Part shown: one piece after another, positions 10,801 through 20,849 of the stretch
How the letters are laid out: each line of letters starts with the position of its first letter
Numbering within the stretch: position 1 is the stretch's first letter
Source: Acanthamoeba lenticulata
Taxonomy: Eukaryota > Discosea > Longamoebia > Acanthamoebidae
Direction: 5' to 3'
DNA: 29,337 nt
Assembly (NCBI GenBank): GCA_002179805.1
Contig: NAVB01001143.1
Location: forward strand, 1 to 29,337
Made by a program: the position numbers and the translations under genes
The notes under the pieces: generated by a model
Seen by the model: only the letters and a program-made list of their open reading frames with translations
Database searches by the model: none
What the model was told of the DNA's origin: nothing

Positions 10801-11141
10801 CTCCTCCTCCTCCTCCTCCGCGTTGGGAGGGGAGGAGAGAGGGCCTTCGGTCATCCTCCGACCAGCCTACCACCAACTAACCAACCAACACGACGGGGCT
10901 TCGCGCAGAGGGAGCGGAACCGTCGGTCTCTGGCTCAACGATGACTTCAGTAGCGGCAGCTCACAAACGTGCGACACCTTCGCAAACGCGCCGTTGGCCT
11001 CCTCGTACGTGAAGCGCTTCCCTGTTTATTTGTGTGGATTTTTGAGCCGATACAATTAATTGGCCTGACCGTAACCCGTGCAGGGAGGAGTTCGGCGTGC
11101 TCTCTGTGGAGGTGTGGGGCTTTGTCGCCTCCGACGAGTGA
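7863..11141 (+). CDS. OXR1: OXR1/NCOA7-like LysM-GRAM-TLDc protein
   Basis: Family members protect cells from oxidative damage, and TLDc proteins also act on the V-ATPase. Predicted 531 aa from exons 7863-8009, 8081-8131, 8226-8298, 8343-8450, 8553-8725, 8824-8903, ~8969-9021, 9066-~9271, ~9554-9687, 9783-9885, 10045-10100, 10244-10337, 10432-10509, 10696-10781, 10909-11004 and 11084-11141. LysM is at ~23-66 (CHGDTLASVAMRYKM, NKLNKWSHVRTGQILY). A GRAM/PH-like region at ~180-295 has HVLGILVVTSWRLIFQP and ILYFQVSRQRHD. TLDc at ~376-530 shows DWQLLYSSDKHG, GPTVIIVEDA, VFGAFCSESW, KYYGTG, GLWLNDDFSSG, CDTFANAPL and the terminal VEVWGF. This domain order matches long animal OXR1/NCOA7. The family call is strong. 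Exon edges between 9232 and 9560 are the weak part: the GRAM-TLDc linker was placed by phase only. It lies in tandem with UNG, 122 bp downstream. Confidence 0.92.
9898..9920. repeat. CTC trinucleotide tract in an intron
   Basis: About eight CTC units lie in the intron 9886-10044 of the OXR1-like gene, just before the TLDc exons. A similar CTC tract lies at about 10800-10820 in intron 10782-10908. Both may act as polypyrimidine tracts. Confidence 0.8.
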
Positions 11142-11244
11142 CGCCCGCTTCGCGCCAGCCTTCTTGCGGGGGGGGGGGTCTTTCTGGTGTGAGCGTGGGT
11201 GTACATACGGTTGCGTTCCACATAGTAGAAGTAGTATTAATAAT

Positions 11245-11250
11245 AATAAA
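11245..11250 (+). terminator. AATAAA poly(A) signal of the OXR1-like gene
   Basis: AATAAA lies about 105 nt downstream of the OXR1-like stop (11141), inside the 269-bp convergent spacer. It is the best candidate cleavage and polyadenylation signal for the plus-strand gene. Confidence 0.5.
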
Positions 11251-11271
11251 AGAGAGAACCCTCTCTCCGGT

Positions 11272-11277
11272 TTTATT
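11272..11277 (-). terminator. AATAAA poly(A) signal of the RING E3 gene
   Basis: TTTATT on the plus strand is AATAAA on the minus strand, about 134 nt beyond the stop of the MGRN1-like gene (11411). The two opposing signals sit only 22 nt apart, so the convergent 3' UTRs probably overlap. Confidence 0.45.
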
Positions 11278-11410
11278 GGTGTTGCAAAATGGTGTGCTGC
11301 GGTTCGCCGATTGCAGAGGGGCGCCGCGTATGTACATGGGGTCGTCCCAACGCTGATAAATAAGGTGGTGGCATTTAGTGGTTTTTGGGGAGGACACGAT
11401 CGCTTCTGCC

Positions 11411-13112
11411 TCACGACGACACTGTCGAAGCACTCGAGTCAGTCTCCAGGACCCTCTCCTTAGCCTTGTCTGCATTCTTGCTCTTGCTCTTCTTGCTCCT
11501 ATTCAGCGACTCATCGTCGGACGGCTCGGCCTCCTTTTTGTGGACCTCGATTTTAAGCATGGAAGTAAAGGCTGGGTGATGATGACGACACATGCAGACC
11601 ACACAGCGACCCCGATCAGTCTACGCATTTCATGCCTCGTGGCGGACCCTTGAGCTGCAGTCAACGCACCAGAGCGGCAGATGGGGCACTTGGTCGTTTG
11701 GTAGCGCAGAACCTCGGCACAGGGCCTGCAGAGGCACATGTGTCGGCACGGCAGCACCACCGTATCCCGCGGTTCAGACATACACACCTGCCGTACGCGC
11801 GCGTGGCAAGCAGGCGGCCGAGTGAGCTCCCCGCTACACCCACCACACACACACACCACGCACACACACACACACACACCGTAGGCACATCCATGCACGC
11901 GAGCACAACGTACCACGCACTCCTTGCCAGTCTCGCCCAGTGCGTCCTTGTCCAGACCAAAGATGTCGTACACCACGTACGTCGCCTCGTGGAACTGGTG
12001 CGGCGCCGGCGCCGGAGGAGGAGAGTGGATGTCAGAGCAGTTTTGGGGTGGGGGGGACGACCACACCTCTCCCACAGTCTCGCCCTTGATGAGGGGGAGG
12101 GGGGAGCAAAAAAGGCGGGAGAAAGAAGAGAGATGGCAGACCTCGATCTTGACCTTGATGGGCTTGATGGCGTAGGAGCCGTCCGTGCACTTGAGCAACG
12201 TCGCAAAGGTGGTCTGCGAGCACGCCTTGTCCTTTTGCTCAGATCCTGCGTGCACGACATCCACCCGCGACGATGAGAATGGGTCTTTTCCTTCCATGAA
12301 TTTCGGCGTTGGGGGACGCATACCGGCGCCACAGGGCTCGATGACAACGATGACCGGGAAGGCGTGCAGCTCGGGATCGTAGGCCAGCTCCTTCTCCGAG
12401 TAGAGGGAGACGTCGAACAAGTGTGTCGAGGGTAGCGTGTACTGCTGCTTGAGGCCCGCCACAGGGAACAGCACAGACGGTGGGCATGCGTGCGGGTGCG
12501 CGCTCACGTAACTGTGAAAAGAGACGTCAACGATCAGCCACCCAACGTTGTTGGGTTCCACGTAACACGAACTCGGCCAACTCACACAGCACGCGTGTGG
12601 GACCTCGCGTACCCGAGGAGGTGATTGTCTTCGTCGCGCTTCTCTTGGCCTGCGAAGTAGACCATGACATTGCATTCTACGGTTGCATCAAAGTTGAATT
12701 GTAGTTGATACTTCGTAGTTGACGCAATTGAAGCCTTCTCTGCACCCTGCTCAGTCTCGTCATCTGCCTGAGTCGATTCGCTGGTCGGAACGAGGCGCAG
12801 GGTGTCGCGGTGCAGGTTGACGTCGCATTTGACCGTCCGCGCGTGGTGCACCTTGGGTGGGCGAGCGACAAGTTGGTGCGTCGCCCATTCAGGGCGTACA
12901 TGTTCATGCTGGGCAGCTTCGAGGAGAGAATTGAGAGCCGCATTGATTGAGTTGGGAGGCACTCGTTCAGGAAGCGCTGTGGCCAAAGGTTGTCCATCTC
13001 GGGCTCCCAAATCTGAGTCAGATGAGTCACGCCGCTCTTCCGTGCCATCTAGGCCTTGTTCCTCATCTTGGCGGCCAGGTTGTTGGTAGGCATGTCGCAC
13101 AGCATTCCCCAT
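11411..13112 (-). CDS. MGRN1: RING-type E3 ubiquitin ligase of the MGRN1/RNF157/LOG2 family
   Basis: Predicted 383 aa from exons 13112-12613, 12511-12324, 12245-12142, 11994-11914, 11787-11670 and 11571-11411. All junctions keep phase. It has the family's substrate-binding region before the [38 protein letters not shown], then [19 protein letters not shown] and [25 protein letters not shown]. The C3HC4 RING has Cys290, Cys293, Cys305, His307, Cys311, Cys314, Cys325 and Cys328 ([21 protein letters not shown]). An acidic/Ser/Lys-rich tail ends in SSASTVSS. The protein starts MGN, as in N-myristoylated plant LOG2, but position 6 is Arg and position 7 His, so myristoylation is doubtful. Family members ubiquitinate membrane or signalling proteins. 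The target here is unknown. It shares a 119-bp divergent promoter with the glutaminyl cyclase gene. Confidence 0.9.
11843..11880. repeat. CA dinucleotide tract
   Basis: An interrupted CA repeat in the intron 11788-11913 of the RING E3 gene, between the substrate-domain exon and the RING exon. It is non-coding. Confidence 0.8.
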
Positions 13113-13231
13113 TTGATATGTTCGGGTGAATGAGGGTTGATCGCGAGAATCTTTGTAGGTGAGTTTGCTGGAAATTTGGCCGCGCTATATTTCTGTCGAC
13201 GTCAGCTGAAAAGAGAGCCCCAAGAGGCGAG
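13113..13231. promoter_or_regulatory. 119-bp divergent promoter (RING E3 / glutaminyl cyclase)
   Basis: This is the whole spacer between the two ATGs. It contains a TATA-like TATATTT at 13186-13192, about 40 nt before the cyclase ATG, and a CRE-like GACGTCA at 13198-13204. The motifs are seen in the sequence; their function is inferred. Confidence 0.45.
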
Positions 13232-15532
13232 ATGGCGCAAGGCGCAAGACTTGTTGTTGGGGTCGCCCTGCTCCTAGCCCTGGCCGTTGCTGCCTTCACT
13301 ACAGTCCACGCTGATGAGCTCCCACCCCGCCTTCCTGGACGCATCGCAAAGGTGCCCCCCGTGTATTTGAGTTGAGGAGGCTAGACTTAGCAAGACTTGA
13401 CTTCTTGGCCCTTTTCACCATAGCGCTTGGCGGCACTGACGAGCCGAGAGCGTCTGTGGCAAGACACGGAGCGCATCGCCATAGTGCGGCCTCCCGACAC
13501 GCCCGGCAATGCTGCCGTGCGTGACTACATTGTTGCTCAGTTTGACCCCGTACGCTCCTCCGCACCGTTCCATCATGAGAGGCCTTTGTCAAAAGCGTTG
13601 TGCCGCGCGCACACTGTTCCAGCCGGCCTTGAGGAGGAGGAGGAGGAGGAGGAGGAGGAGGAAACACACAGCCTCTCTAACCGAAACCGGGCTTTGACCT
13701 GGCAGGCGACCGGAGGCCTGACGCAGCAATGGAACGTGGAGATCGATGAGTTCCAGGGCATGACGCCCCTCGGTAGCCCCTCCCCCCCGTTCCCCTCTTG
13801 TTCCTCCCCCGTCTCGCTCTATTACTCTGCCCTGTTTCACAGTTGAGCAAAGCCACTCACTCATGCACTCCCTACACACTTGCCGGGCTTGTGCTTGCGT
13901 GTGTGTTTATATAAAAATATGTTTCTATGCATATCATGTGTCATGCGATGATTGGACGCGGCAGGGATGAAGACCTTCCGGAACATCATCGCCACATGGA
14001 ACTGCAACGCGCCGAAGCGGATCATCCTGGCCGCCCACTACGACTCCAAGTACTTCCCCGTACGCCTTTCCCCTCCCCTCCTCTCCCCTTTTTTTTCTTC
14101 ATGTGCGCCAGTCACTGTTGCGCGTGTGCCCCCCTTTCCTTCTCTCTTTCTCTCTCGCTCTATGGCCAAGCCTCCCCCCACCCCACCCCAAAAACCCGCA
14201 CGGCTCACCTTTCTTTTCTCTTTTCCCTCAATTTCCACGCAGGCGCCGCGCAACTTCGTGGCCGCGACCGACTCAGCGGCGCCCTGCGCCCTGCTGTTGG
14301 ACCTGGCGCGCTCCCTCGATTCGGATCTCTCGTGCCCGACCTCCACGGAAGGTTCGTTCGCCCCTCCTTCCCTCGTCTCTTTCTCCTCTCTCTCCTCTCA
14401 CGTGTGGCGAGTGCGTGGATCGCTCACGCGTGATGCGTCGTCGGGTATGTGGGTGGGTGGGTGGGTGGATGGTTTGGGGGGGGGAGGGGCCACAGTGGGT
14501 CTGCAGTTGGTGTTCTTCGACGGAGAGGAGGCCTTCGGGCACTGGACGCACACGGACTCCATCTACGGGTCGCGCCACCTGGCTGCCAAGTGGGCGCAGG
14601 AGGATGAGCTCTCCTCCATCTGTTCGTCGCCCCCTCCTCCATCCTCTCCACCCCCCCCCCTCTTCCCGCCAAATCACCGCACGACCGGCTGCTTCCCCCC
14701 AACCCAAACCGACCGTGGCTGACCGTCGACACACACAAACATACACAGCGCTGTTTGTGCTGCTGGACTTGATCGGAGCCGCCTATCCGCGATTCCAGTC
14801 GTTCTGGTCCAACACGGGTAGACCACAACCCCCTCCCCCTCCCAAACCGGCCGTGGTTGGTATCTCACGTGCGTGCTTGCGCGTGTGCTGGGATCAGATG
14901 CCTACTACGGACGGTTGAGGACGATCGAGAACTCCCTCAAGCGAACGCTTAACGGGTCCGTGTGTTTTTTTTGTTTGTTTCTGTTTTTTTGTTTTTTGTT
15001 TTTTGCTTTCTTTTTCTTTTTCTTTTCACGCGACGTCGATGACTTACAGTCGTGGTGGTGCGCCTCTCCCTCCATTCTAAAGGACTCTCAACTACTTCCA
15101 ATCGAAGACGCTGACCTACAGCGGAATCGAGGACGATCATTTGCCGTTTCTCGAGCGGGGCGTCAAGGTTCTCCACCTCATCTGCGTGCCCTTCCCCAGG
15201 TGCGCTTCCACCGACGTGATTTATTTTGTTTTGTTTTGTTTTTTTATTTTTTCATTTGTTGTTGTTTATTTTATTTTGTTGTGTGTTTTTGTTTTTGTTT
15301 GCGTTTTTTTTTGGTTGCCTCCTACGCGATGGAAAGGGGTGGATGCTGAAGGCTGCGCGCGACCAGGGTGTGGCACACGGACATGGACAACCTCGATGCC
15401 ATCCACTTGCCCACGCTCGGTGACATCGCCACCATCATGCGCATCTTCGTGGCGGAGCTGCTGGGTGTCAGCGACGAAGGTAAGCTGGACGCATCTCTCC
15501 TCCGCGATTCGGCTGCTGAGGTGGTGGTGTGA
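13232..15532 (+). CDS. QPCT: secreted glutaminyl-peptide cyclotransferase (glutaminyl cyclase, M28 fold)
   Basis: Converts N-terminal Gln of peptides to pyroglutamate. Predicted 350 aa, close to animal QPCT. Exons: 13232-13351, 13424-13549, 13706-13772, 13965-14059, 14243-14351, 14496-14621, 14749-14817, 14898-14955, 15083-15199 and 15367-15532. A cleavable signal peptide occupies residues ~1-27 (VVGVALLLALAVAAF), so it should enter the secretory pathway. The single-zinc site is complete: Asp146 in AATDSAAP, Glu184 in VFFDGEEAF with catalytic Glu183 beside it, and His299 in VWHTDMDN. AAHYDSK and DSIYGSRHLAAKW match the family closely. The last exon reads straight through a possible donor at 15480 to a TGA at 15530-15532. 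Several introns are extremely T-rich (14956-15082, 15200-15366). It diverges from the RING E3 gene. Confidence 0.94.
13631..13662. repeat. GAG trinucleotide tract
   Basis: Ten or more GAG units in the intron 13550-13705 of the glutaminyl cyclase gene. Both flanking exons (ending QFDP and starting ATGG) join in frame without it, so it is intronic despite an open frame through it. Confidence 0.85.
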
Positions 15533-16008
15533 GGGCTGCCGCTGCTCTTTTTCTCATGTTACAATGCAAGATTCCTCCACGAAGCTTTGTGGCGCTCTCT
15601 TCCTTTTGGTTTTGTTGGGCGGGTGCTGCGCCGGCACCCACGATAGGGCCAAACCTCATTTTCTCATTTCCCTCTCTCTTCTTCTTCTTCCCGCCGTCCA
15701 GGAGAGCGGTGACCGGCCGTCTCCTGGCACACAGTGCGTCGCCCGGGTCGTCTCGAGGGCGTGCGGTCCAACCGACCAGCAGCGCGCTGAGAAATGTGTT
15801 TGTGTGTGTGTGTGTGTGTGTTGGGCCTTCCTTCTTCTTCTCTCCGTTCCTCCTGCGAGGGCCCCAACAACCCAACCCAATCTCCCGATCCCCCCAAGAT
15901 CCCCTCCACCTCCTCCTCATCGTGAGGGGGGCCATGGCGCTGGGCCAACTTCTTTCTTCTTTTGGCCGTATGTCTGGAGGGCGATGCAATGACTCTCTCT
16001 CTCTCTCG
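15533..16008. other. convergent intergenic spacer
   Basis: Spacer between the stop of the glutaminyl cyclase gene (15532) and that of the ZNF830-like gene (16009). It contains a GT tract at 15799-15821, CT-rich runs, and CT repeats ending at about 16007. Open frames exist on both strands but have low-complexity composition and no recognisable domain. I see no RNA gene. Confidence 0.5.
15799..15821. repeat. GT dinucleotide tract
   Basis: About eleven GT units in the convergent spacer downstream of the glutaminyl cyclase gene. Non-coding. Confidence 0.85.
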
Positions 16009-18434
16009 CTAGAGGAGTTTTGCCCGCCAGTCGTACTCGTCCTCCTCTTCTTCTTCGTCTTCCTCTTCGTCTTCCTCGTCGTCCTCCTCCTCATCATCCT
16101 CTTTCACGTGCTGGCTCGGGGAGGAGGAAGAGGAGAGCTGTCGGTTGGATGGCTGTGGTTGCTCCTCGAGGTCCCTGCGGGCGGACGCCGCTGTTGTGTC
16201 GCCGGCAAGCTTGTGCTTGAGGGCCTGCAGCTTCTGCTGGCGGAGCTGTTGCAGCTGCGACAGGCGCTCCTCTGAGGTGGTAGTGGTGGTGGTGTTGTTG
16301 TTTGGTTCGTTTGTTTGCGCGAGGTTGGGTGGAATCCACAAACCGGAAGGAGAGGCGGAGATGGGGGGGGGGAGAGGAGAGCCACCTTTGCGCTGAAACT
16401 CGAGGGAGATCTCCTCATCCTCTTCTTCAAGCTCTTGCTCGTCGTCGTCGCCACCGGCGAGGTCCTCGTCGAAAGGCGTTTGGGCTTCGCTCTCCTGCTG
16501 CTCCTTGCGCTTTTCCTCATCCGCGGCCACCTGGGTCATCGTCGCCTGGAACCGCTCCCACTCCTCACTGCCCGCGGGAAATTGAAGAAACGAAAGACAC
16601 GAGAAGCAGAAGCAGAACCAGAGCGAGACAGAGAGAGAAAGAGGGCGATGAGAGAACCGGAGAGTTAGCCGAGCAGCAGCAGCAGCAGCAGCAGCGGCGC
16701 AGGATAAAGGGAAGTGCGCGGAATCAATGTGCGTGTGCGTGTGTATTGTCTGCCACCGTACTCGAGAGAGGGCTTTTGCGCTGCCGCAGCCTTGGGTCGT
16801 GCCACTCGAGTGTCCTGGGCGGGGTTGTCAAAGAAGCCCGCCGGCAGTTCGCCTGTGCTCTCGCTCCCGCTCGGCTTGGCCTGTGGTAGAAAAGTAATAG
16901 ACAAACATATATGCATACATAGAGAAACGTACACGATGAGGAAGAGGTTGTGCGTGTCTGAACGTGTGCGTCTGTGTCTGCAACAAGAGCGATGGAATGA
17001 AGGGAGAGGAGACGAGGCGTACCTGAGCCTCGATCACCACTTGCTGCGGCTGCTGGGCGGGCGCCTGAGCCGCGGCTCCGTCAAAGAAGTCCGCCGGGAG
17101 GGCGCCTTTGGCTGGCGTGCCAGGCAGCGACGTCGGCCCCACCGGGTGAGCCATGGCAGCACCAAAGGGGAAGAAGAAGGGCGTTATTTGGGTTCAGAAG
17201 CGGAGGAGAGGGAGGGGGGACACGCGCGTACCACCACCGGTGGCAGCGGCGCGCTCGGGCTGGGCGGTCTTGAGCTTCTTCTTGGCCGGCGAGGGGCTCT
17301 CCGCTTGTCGCGTCTCCTGCCCACCAACAGCGCCCCGCGCCTCGTCGAAGAAGCCCGCCGGCAGCTGCGATGACGTAGAAGTCGTCGTGGTGGTAGTTGT
17401 GGAAGATGACGATGACGGAGCGAGGTCTTCGTGGGCCTTCCGTTTAGAAGAGGTGGCGGGGGAGGGCGGCGGTGCTGGCGTCCCTTCCGCATCAGCATCA
17501 TCATCTTCATCGTCCTCGTCGCCGTAGCCGACCAGGAGGGACGGCGTCTTCTTCTCCTTTTCTTTTTCCTTTTCCTTTGGTTTCGCGCCCCCAGCGCTCC
17601 CGGTCGGGACTTTGAAGGCGCCCCCTCCCGGTGCAGGTCCTTTTCCTCTGCACAGCCCCCCCCCCAACCAAAGGTATGGCGGGACCACGCGTCAGTCGGG
17701 AGCTTTCCCTTCTGCTTCTCCTCCTCCTCCTCCTCCTCTTCCTCCTCCTTCTCCCAACTGTGGAGGGCCAATGGTGGTGATGATGACGACGACGATGATG
17801 AAAGTGGTGGTGATGTGATGGGAGGTGGTACGCGACGGGCTGCTCGGGCTTCCGGAATCCTCCTTCGGGGGAAGAAGAGATGACATTTGGGAGGTGGTGT
17901 GAGCGCCGCCAGCCGGGGCATTGGGGGGGGGGAGGGAGTAGGGTGATTACCAGCGCTCGGGGCGGGTGCAGCCGCCGTGGCACCCGATTGTGCGTCCTTT
18001 TGCTTCTTGAGCGCGAGCACGGCCTGTGTGTGTGTGCGCGCGCGTGTGTGGCATCACGCCCCACCCCCCTTCCCAATGAGAGGCAGGCCGCAAGACCACG
18101 CGCGCCCGCCACGTACGAGCTTGTGTTGCTTGGACGCGACGTGGGCGTCCCACAACGCTTCGTCCTTCACCGTAACTTCGCACACGCGGCACACGGGTTG
18201 GCCGACCGCATTGTATCTGCCGGCACGAGGAAGAGGACAAGAAAAAAAATGTTGATTGACGAGGAGCGTGCACGATTGCTGAGGGGCATTGAACTACCTG
18301 ACGAGAGGCGAGTTGATTTTCTGGTCCTGTTTCTTTTGAGCGAGCGCAGAGCGCATCATTTTGCGCAAATCATCTTTGCTTGCGGCCCCCTTCATCTCGC
18401 TGGTTGATTTGGGAGGGAATGCATTTTCCTCCAT
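16009..18434 (-). CDS. ZNF830: ZNF830/CCDC16-like U1-type zinc-finger protein
   Basis: Predicted 458 aa from exons 18434-18298, 18216-18117, 18023-17951, 17645-17232, 17111-17023, 16880-16762, 16567-16386 and 16271-16009. Family members are nuclear proteins linked to pre-mRNA processing and genome stability. Matching features: the N-terminal helix DDLRKMMRSALAQKK, then SPLVRYNAVGQPVC; a C2H2 finger with Cys55, Cys58, His71 and His77 (VCRVC, LWDAHVASKQHK); a disordered middle; three copies of LPA(G/D)FFD at about 198, 246 and 283; DEEWERFQATM, which parallels the family's KEWDEFQ; a coiled coil (ERLSQLQQLRQQKLQALK); and an acidic tail ending DWRAKLL, comparable to the family's terminal DWR motif. 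The ~305-nt intron 17950-17646 is the longest I infer, and its acceptor was chosen by phase. The family call rests on order and several short motifs, not on one long match. Confidence 0.8.
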
Positions 18435-18663
18435 CTTTTCTCCGCCGCTCTTGATTTTTCTGTTTCAATAAACAATTTTCTGATTGCTGTGGCCAAGGTT
18501 CGGTGTCGTTTCGGGCGACATCCCGGCCGACCTCACCCAGGCACCCAACCTTTGTCAGCCTTGTCAACGACAAGACACGATGAATCCTCTTGCTGCCACG
18601 GCCTAGCACACTACGTCCCAAGTTCCTCACCACACGCAGAACAAAACAACCACCGGCAGCAAC
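18435..18663. promoter_or_regulatory. 229-bp divergent promoter (ZNF830-like / 101-aa protein)
   Basis: Spacer between the ATG of the minus-strand ZNF830-like gene and the ATG at 18664. The right half is rich in CACA/CAAC (for example CAAAACAACC just before the plus-strand ATG), which looks like the 5' leader of that gene. I see no clear TATA box. Confidence 0.4.
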
Positions 18664-18969
18664 ATGGCGCAGAACATTCAAGACGAGTGGAACTACAGCA
18701 TGGAGGGCAAGGGCAAGCACCGCCACATGAACCGGAACGAGGACAAGACCCCGCCCAAAGCCAACGAGGAGAACGTGCCGGACGCCAGCCAGACGACTCC
18801 TGAAGTGGGCCGGGAGCGTACCCTCAAGGGCCACACGATGCCGGTCACCCTCAAAGCAGCTCACCGCATGCAGTCGGAAGCGGACAAGCACCCCAACCAC
18901 CCGGGAGCCCAGGAGGCCAAGCGCGAGGCCATGTCGACCGCCGAGCACTCGACCCACGCCCACATATAG
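18664..18969 (+). CDS. intronless 101-residue hydrophilic His/Met/Lys/Glu-rich protein
   Basis: I do not recognise this with confidence. It is a clean single-exon frame of 101 codons with a strong G/C third-position bias (many AAG, GAG, AAC, GCC), starting MAQNIQDEW and ending HSTHAHI. It has no Cys, no signal peptide and no membrane segment. It is highly charged and probably disordered. The second half holds TLKAAHRMQSEADKHPN followed by QEAKREAMSTAE. That pair of short segments loosely resembles the AAxxQS-type motif of LEA seed-maturation proteins (PF04927), so a desiccation or encystment protectant is one possibility. It is the only complete gene here without introns. It is divergent from the ZNF830-like gene and convergent with the dehydrogenase, 135 bp away. 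It is likely real because of its codon bias; the function is unknown. Confidence 0.72.
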   Translation: MAQNIQDEWNYSMEGKGKHRHMNRNEDKTPPKANEENVPDASQTTPEVGRERTLKGHTMPVTLKAAHRMQSEADKHPNHPGAQEAKREAMSTAEHSTHAHI

Positions 18970-19104
18970 AACACACACCCCTCCCCCCCGCATCTTGGAG
19001 GAGAATACAACCGCCTTTCAGTCCACTCGCATCATCCTCATGATCATTGTCCGGCACAAGGTGAACGAAGAGGAGAGCGGCTTTGTCCACGTGGGCCCGG
19101 GTCC

Positions 19105-20592
19105 TCACTGCGGAGAAGTGGCCGGGTTGATGATATTGTAGACTGCGACGTAGTCGGCTCCCGGGTTCTCACGAGCCGCTTGCGTGTAGACCTCGCGCAG
19201 GTTCTCCACGGCCACCGGGTTGACCCCTGTGCGTGCGTCGTTCGTGCGTGCGCGCCCCAGTTGCGTGAGCGCCATGAGGGGCGAGGGGCGAAGGAAAAGC
19301 CAACGGGGGCCGCACCAAGACGGGCAGCCTCGGCAGAGATCAACTCGATGTCCTTCTTGGCTCCTGAGTGACAGCCACACCCGCACCCACACGGCGCGGA
19401 AACGTCAGGTGTGTTGGGTCCAGTCTCACTGTACGTGATGAACCCTTGCGAGGCGAGGCGAGGCAGGAATGCCCTTCCGTACCAGCGATGTCAAAGACCA
19501 CGTTGGACCGGAAGTCGCGACTCAGCATGGTCGGCATCTTGAGGTCGAAGTACTTGGAGTAGAGCTGGCTGGGGCGAAGGACTTGCATGAGCGCGTCCTC
19601 GCTCAGCCCTGATGGCCACCACCACGACCGAGCCATCCCATCAGAGGATGCATCCCATCGTCGCAAAGGACGAGACGAATGGAGAGGAGCAACACGCACA
19701 ACACGCATAGAGAAAGGGAGAGCGAGACACTCACCAGCATTCTTGACCATGGCCAAGCTGTTGGCAAACGTGACGATCTCGCCCAATACGATCTGGTTGA
19801 GGGCCAGCTTGAGGGTGGACGCGCGGCCGATCTCCTCGGCGATGTGGTGGGGCGTGCCAAAGGCGGAGAGCACGCCCTTGAGCTGCTCAAACTTCTCTCG
19901 TGAGGAGCCCACCAGCACCTGTGTTGTTGGCCGCCACACGCACGACAAAAAGATTTCAGCACACGCGAGGGCCACACGCGCGTGTTGAGTGGGCTGGCGA
20001 TCTTTTGGCAACCCCCGACCGTCCTGACCTGAAGCGCGCCCTGCTGGGCCACGGGGGTGGCCCCGAGCACGGGTGCCTCGACGAACGCCGCGCCCAGGGC
20101 TTCCACTTCGCGCTGGAAGCGCTGGTTGTCGGCCGGCGAGACCGTCGCGCAGTTGACCAGCGTGCGGCCGCGTAGCGCCTCGCGCACGGCACTCGAGTCG
20201 AGCAGGGTCTCCTGGAAGGCGCGGGCATCGAAGAGCATGGCCACTACGATATCGGCCGCGCTCACAGCTTCCTCAGCGCGGTCCACCACAACGGCACCCT
20301 TCTCCCTGTGCGCGTGTGTGGCACAGGGCCCTTGTCAGAGGCTTTCGTTGTTGTTGTTGCAAACGATGGGACCAACAGTCCATGTGGATTGCCAGTACTG
20401 GAGGGGGAGGGCTCGCGCTTTGGTGTGGTTCCAAGCCCACACCCGGTGACCCTTCTTCAGGAGGTGCTCCACCATGGGGAAGCCCATCCCTCCTGTGCGC
20501 CAACATTGAGCAGCCGCACAAAGAAATTCTGAGGTGAAGCTGCACGCACCCACACCAAGAAACGCGACTTGGCGAGCGGTGGTGTCGTCCAT
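19105..20592 (-). CDS. NAD(P)-dependent beta-hydroxyacid dehydrogenase (HIBADH/6PGDH-like)
   Basis: Predicted 297 aa, the usual family length, from exons 20592-20550, 20492-20399, 20305-20029, 19918-19735, 19608-19483, 19363-19316 and 19226-19105. Oxidises or reduces a small beta-hydroxyacid or semialdehyde with NAD(P). The Rossmann motif is VAFLGVGGMGFP (Gly13, Gly15, Gly18), followed by HRVWAWNHT and ADIVVAMLF. The substrate region is FVEAPVLGATPVAQQGAL. The catalytic-type Lys175 lies in STLKLALNQ with Asn179 four residues later. The C-terminal helical domain includes AKKDIELISAEAARLG and ends NIINPATSPQ. I see no mitochondrial presequence before the Rossmann strand, which starts at residue 9, so a cytosolic enzyme is likely. 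The motif EAPVLGA differs from the DAPVSGG of classical HIBADH, so substrate assignment (3-hydroxyisobutyrate, glyoxylate or succinic semialdehyde) stays open. Confidence 0.92.
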
Positions 20593-20849
20593 CTTTGTGC
20601 CGAGTCCACAAATACACAAGCTGGTGGGCCCACCAAGTTTTTTTGGCGCTGTTTGACGAAAATAAAGAAGCCTCAGGTTCTTCGCTTCACTTTTCCAGGT
20701 CGCAGAGCTCTCTGGCGAGGAAGAGTCTTCGTGTTGATGAGGAGAAAGGCCGATTCGGTGCACGACCAAGTACTACTTTCTCCCTCCGTTGTTGGTAGTC
20801 CGGCGATCCAATCTTCATCTCTTTCATCTGCCTCCCCATTCAGATTGCC
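20593..20849. promoter_or_regulatory. 257-bp divergent promoter with an E2F-like site
   Basis: Spacer between the ATG of the dehydrogenase and that of the transporter. It contains TTTTTTTGGCGC at 20638-20649, which matches the E2F-type consensus TTTGGCGC and lies about 45 nt upstream of the dehydrogenase ATG. The motif is seen; function is inferred. Confidence 0.4.

Noticed and set aside
13631..13662. Poly-Glu coding tract in the cyclase gene
   Set aside because: The GAG run lies between a clear GTACG donor at 13550 and a GGCAG acceptor at 13705 whose flanking exons join in frame, so it is intronic.
14103..14918. A long plus-strand open frame overlapping several cyclase exons
   Set aside because: It is out of frame with the conserved M28 motifs and rich in Pro/Arg/Ser from GC-rich introns.
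15480..15540. A possible last intron in the glutaminyl cyclase gene (GTAAG after GVSDE)
   Set aside because: Reading through gives a short tail and an in-frame stop at 15530-15532, the protein then has normal length, and no conserved exon follows.
17646..17950. Minus-strand Pro/Ser/Arg-rich coding sequence between exons 3 and 4 of the ZNF830-like gene
   Set aside because: It is low complexity, without family motifs, and bounded by GTAAT and a phase-correct acceptor. I treat it as an intron, although a small extra exon cannot be excluded.
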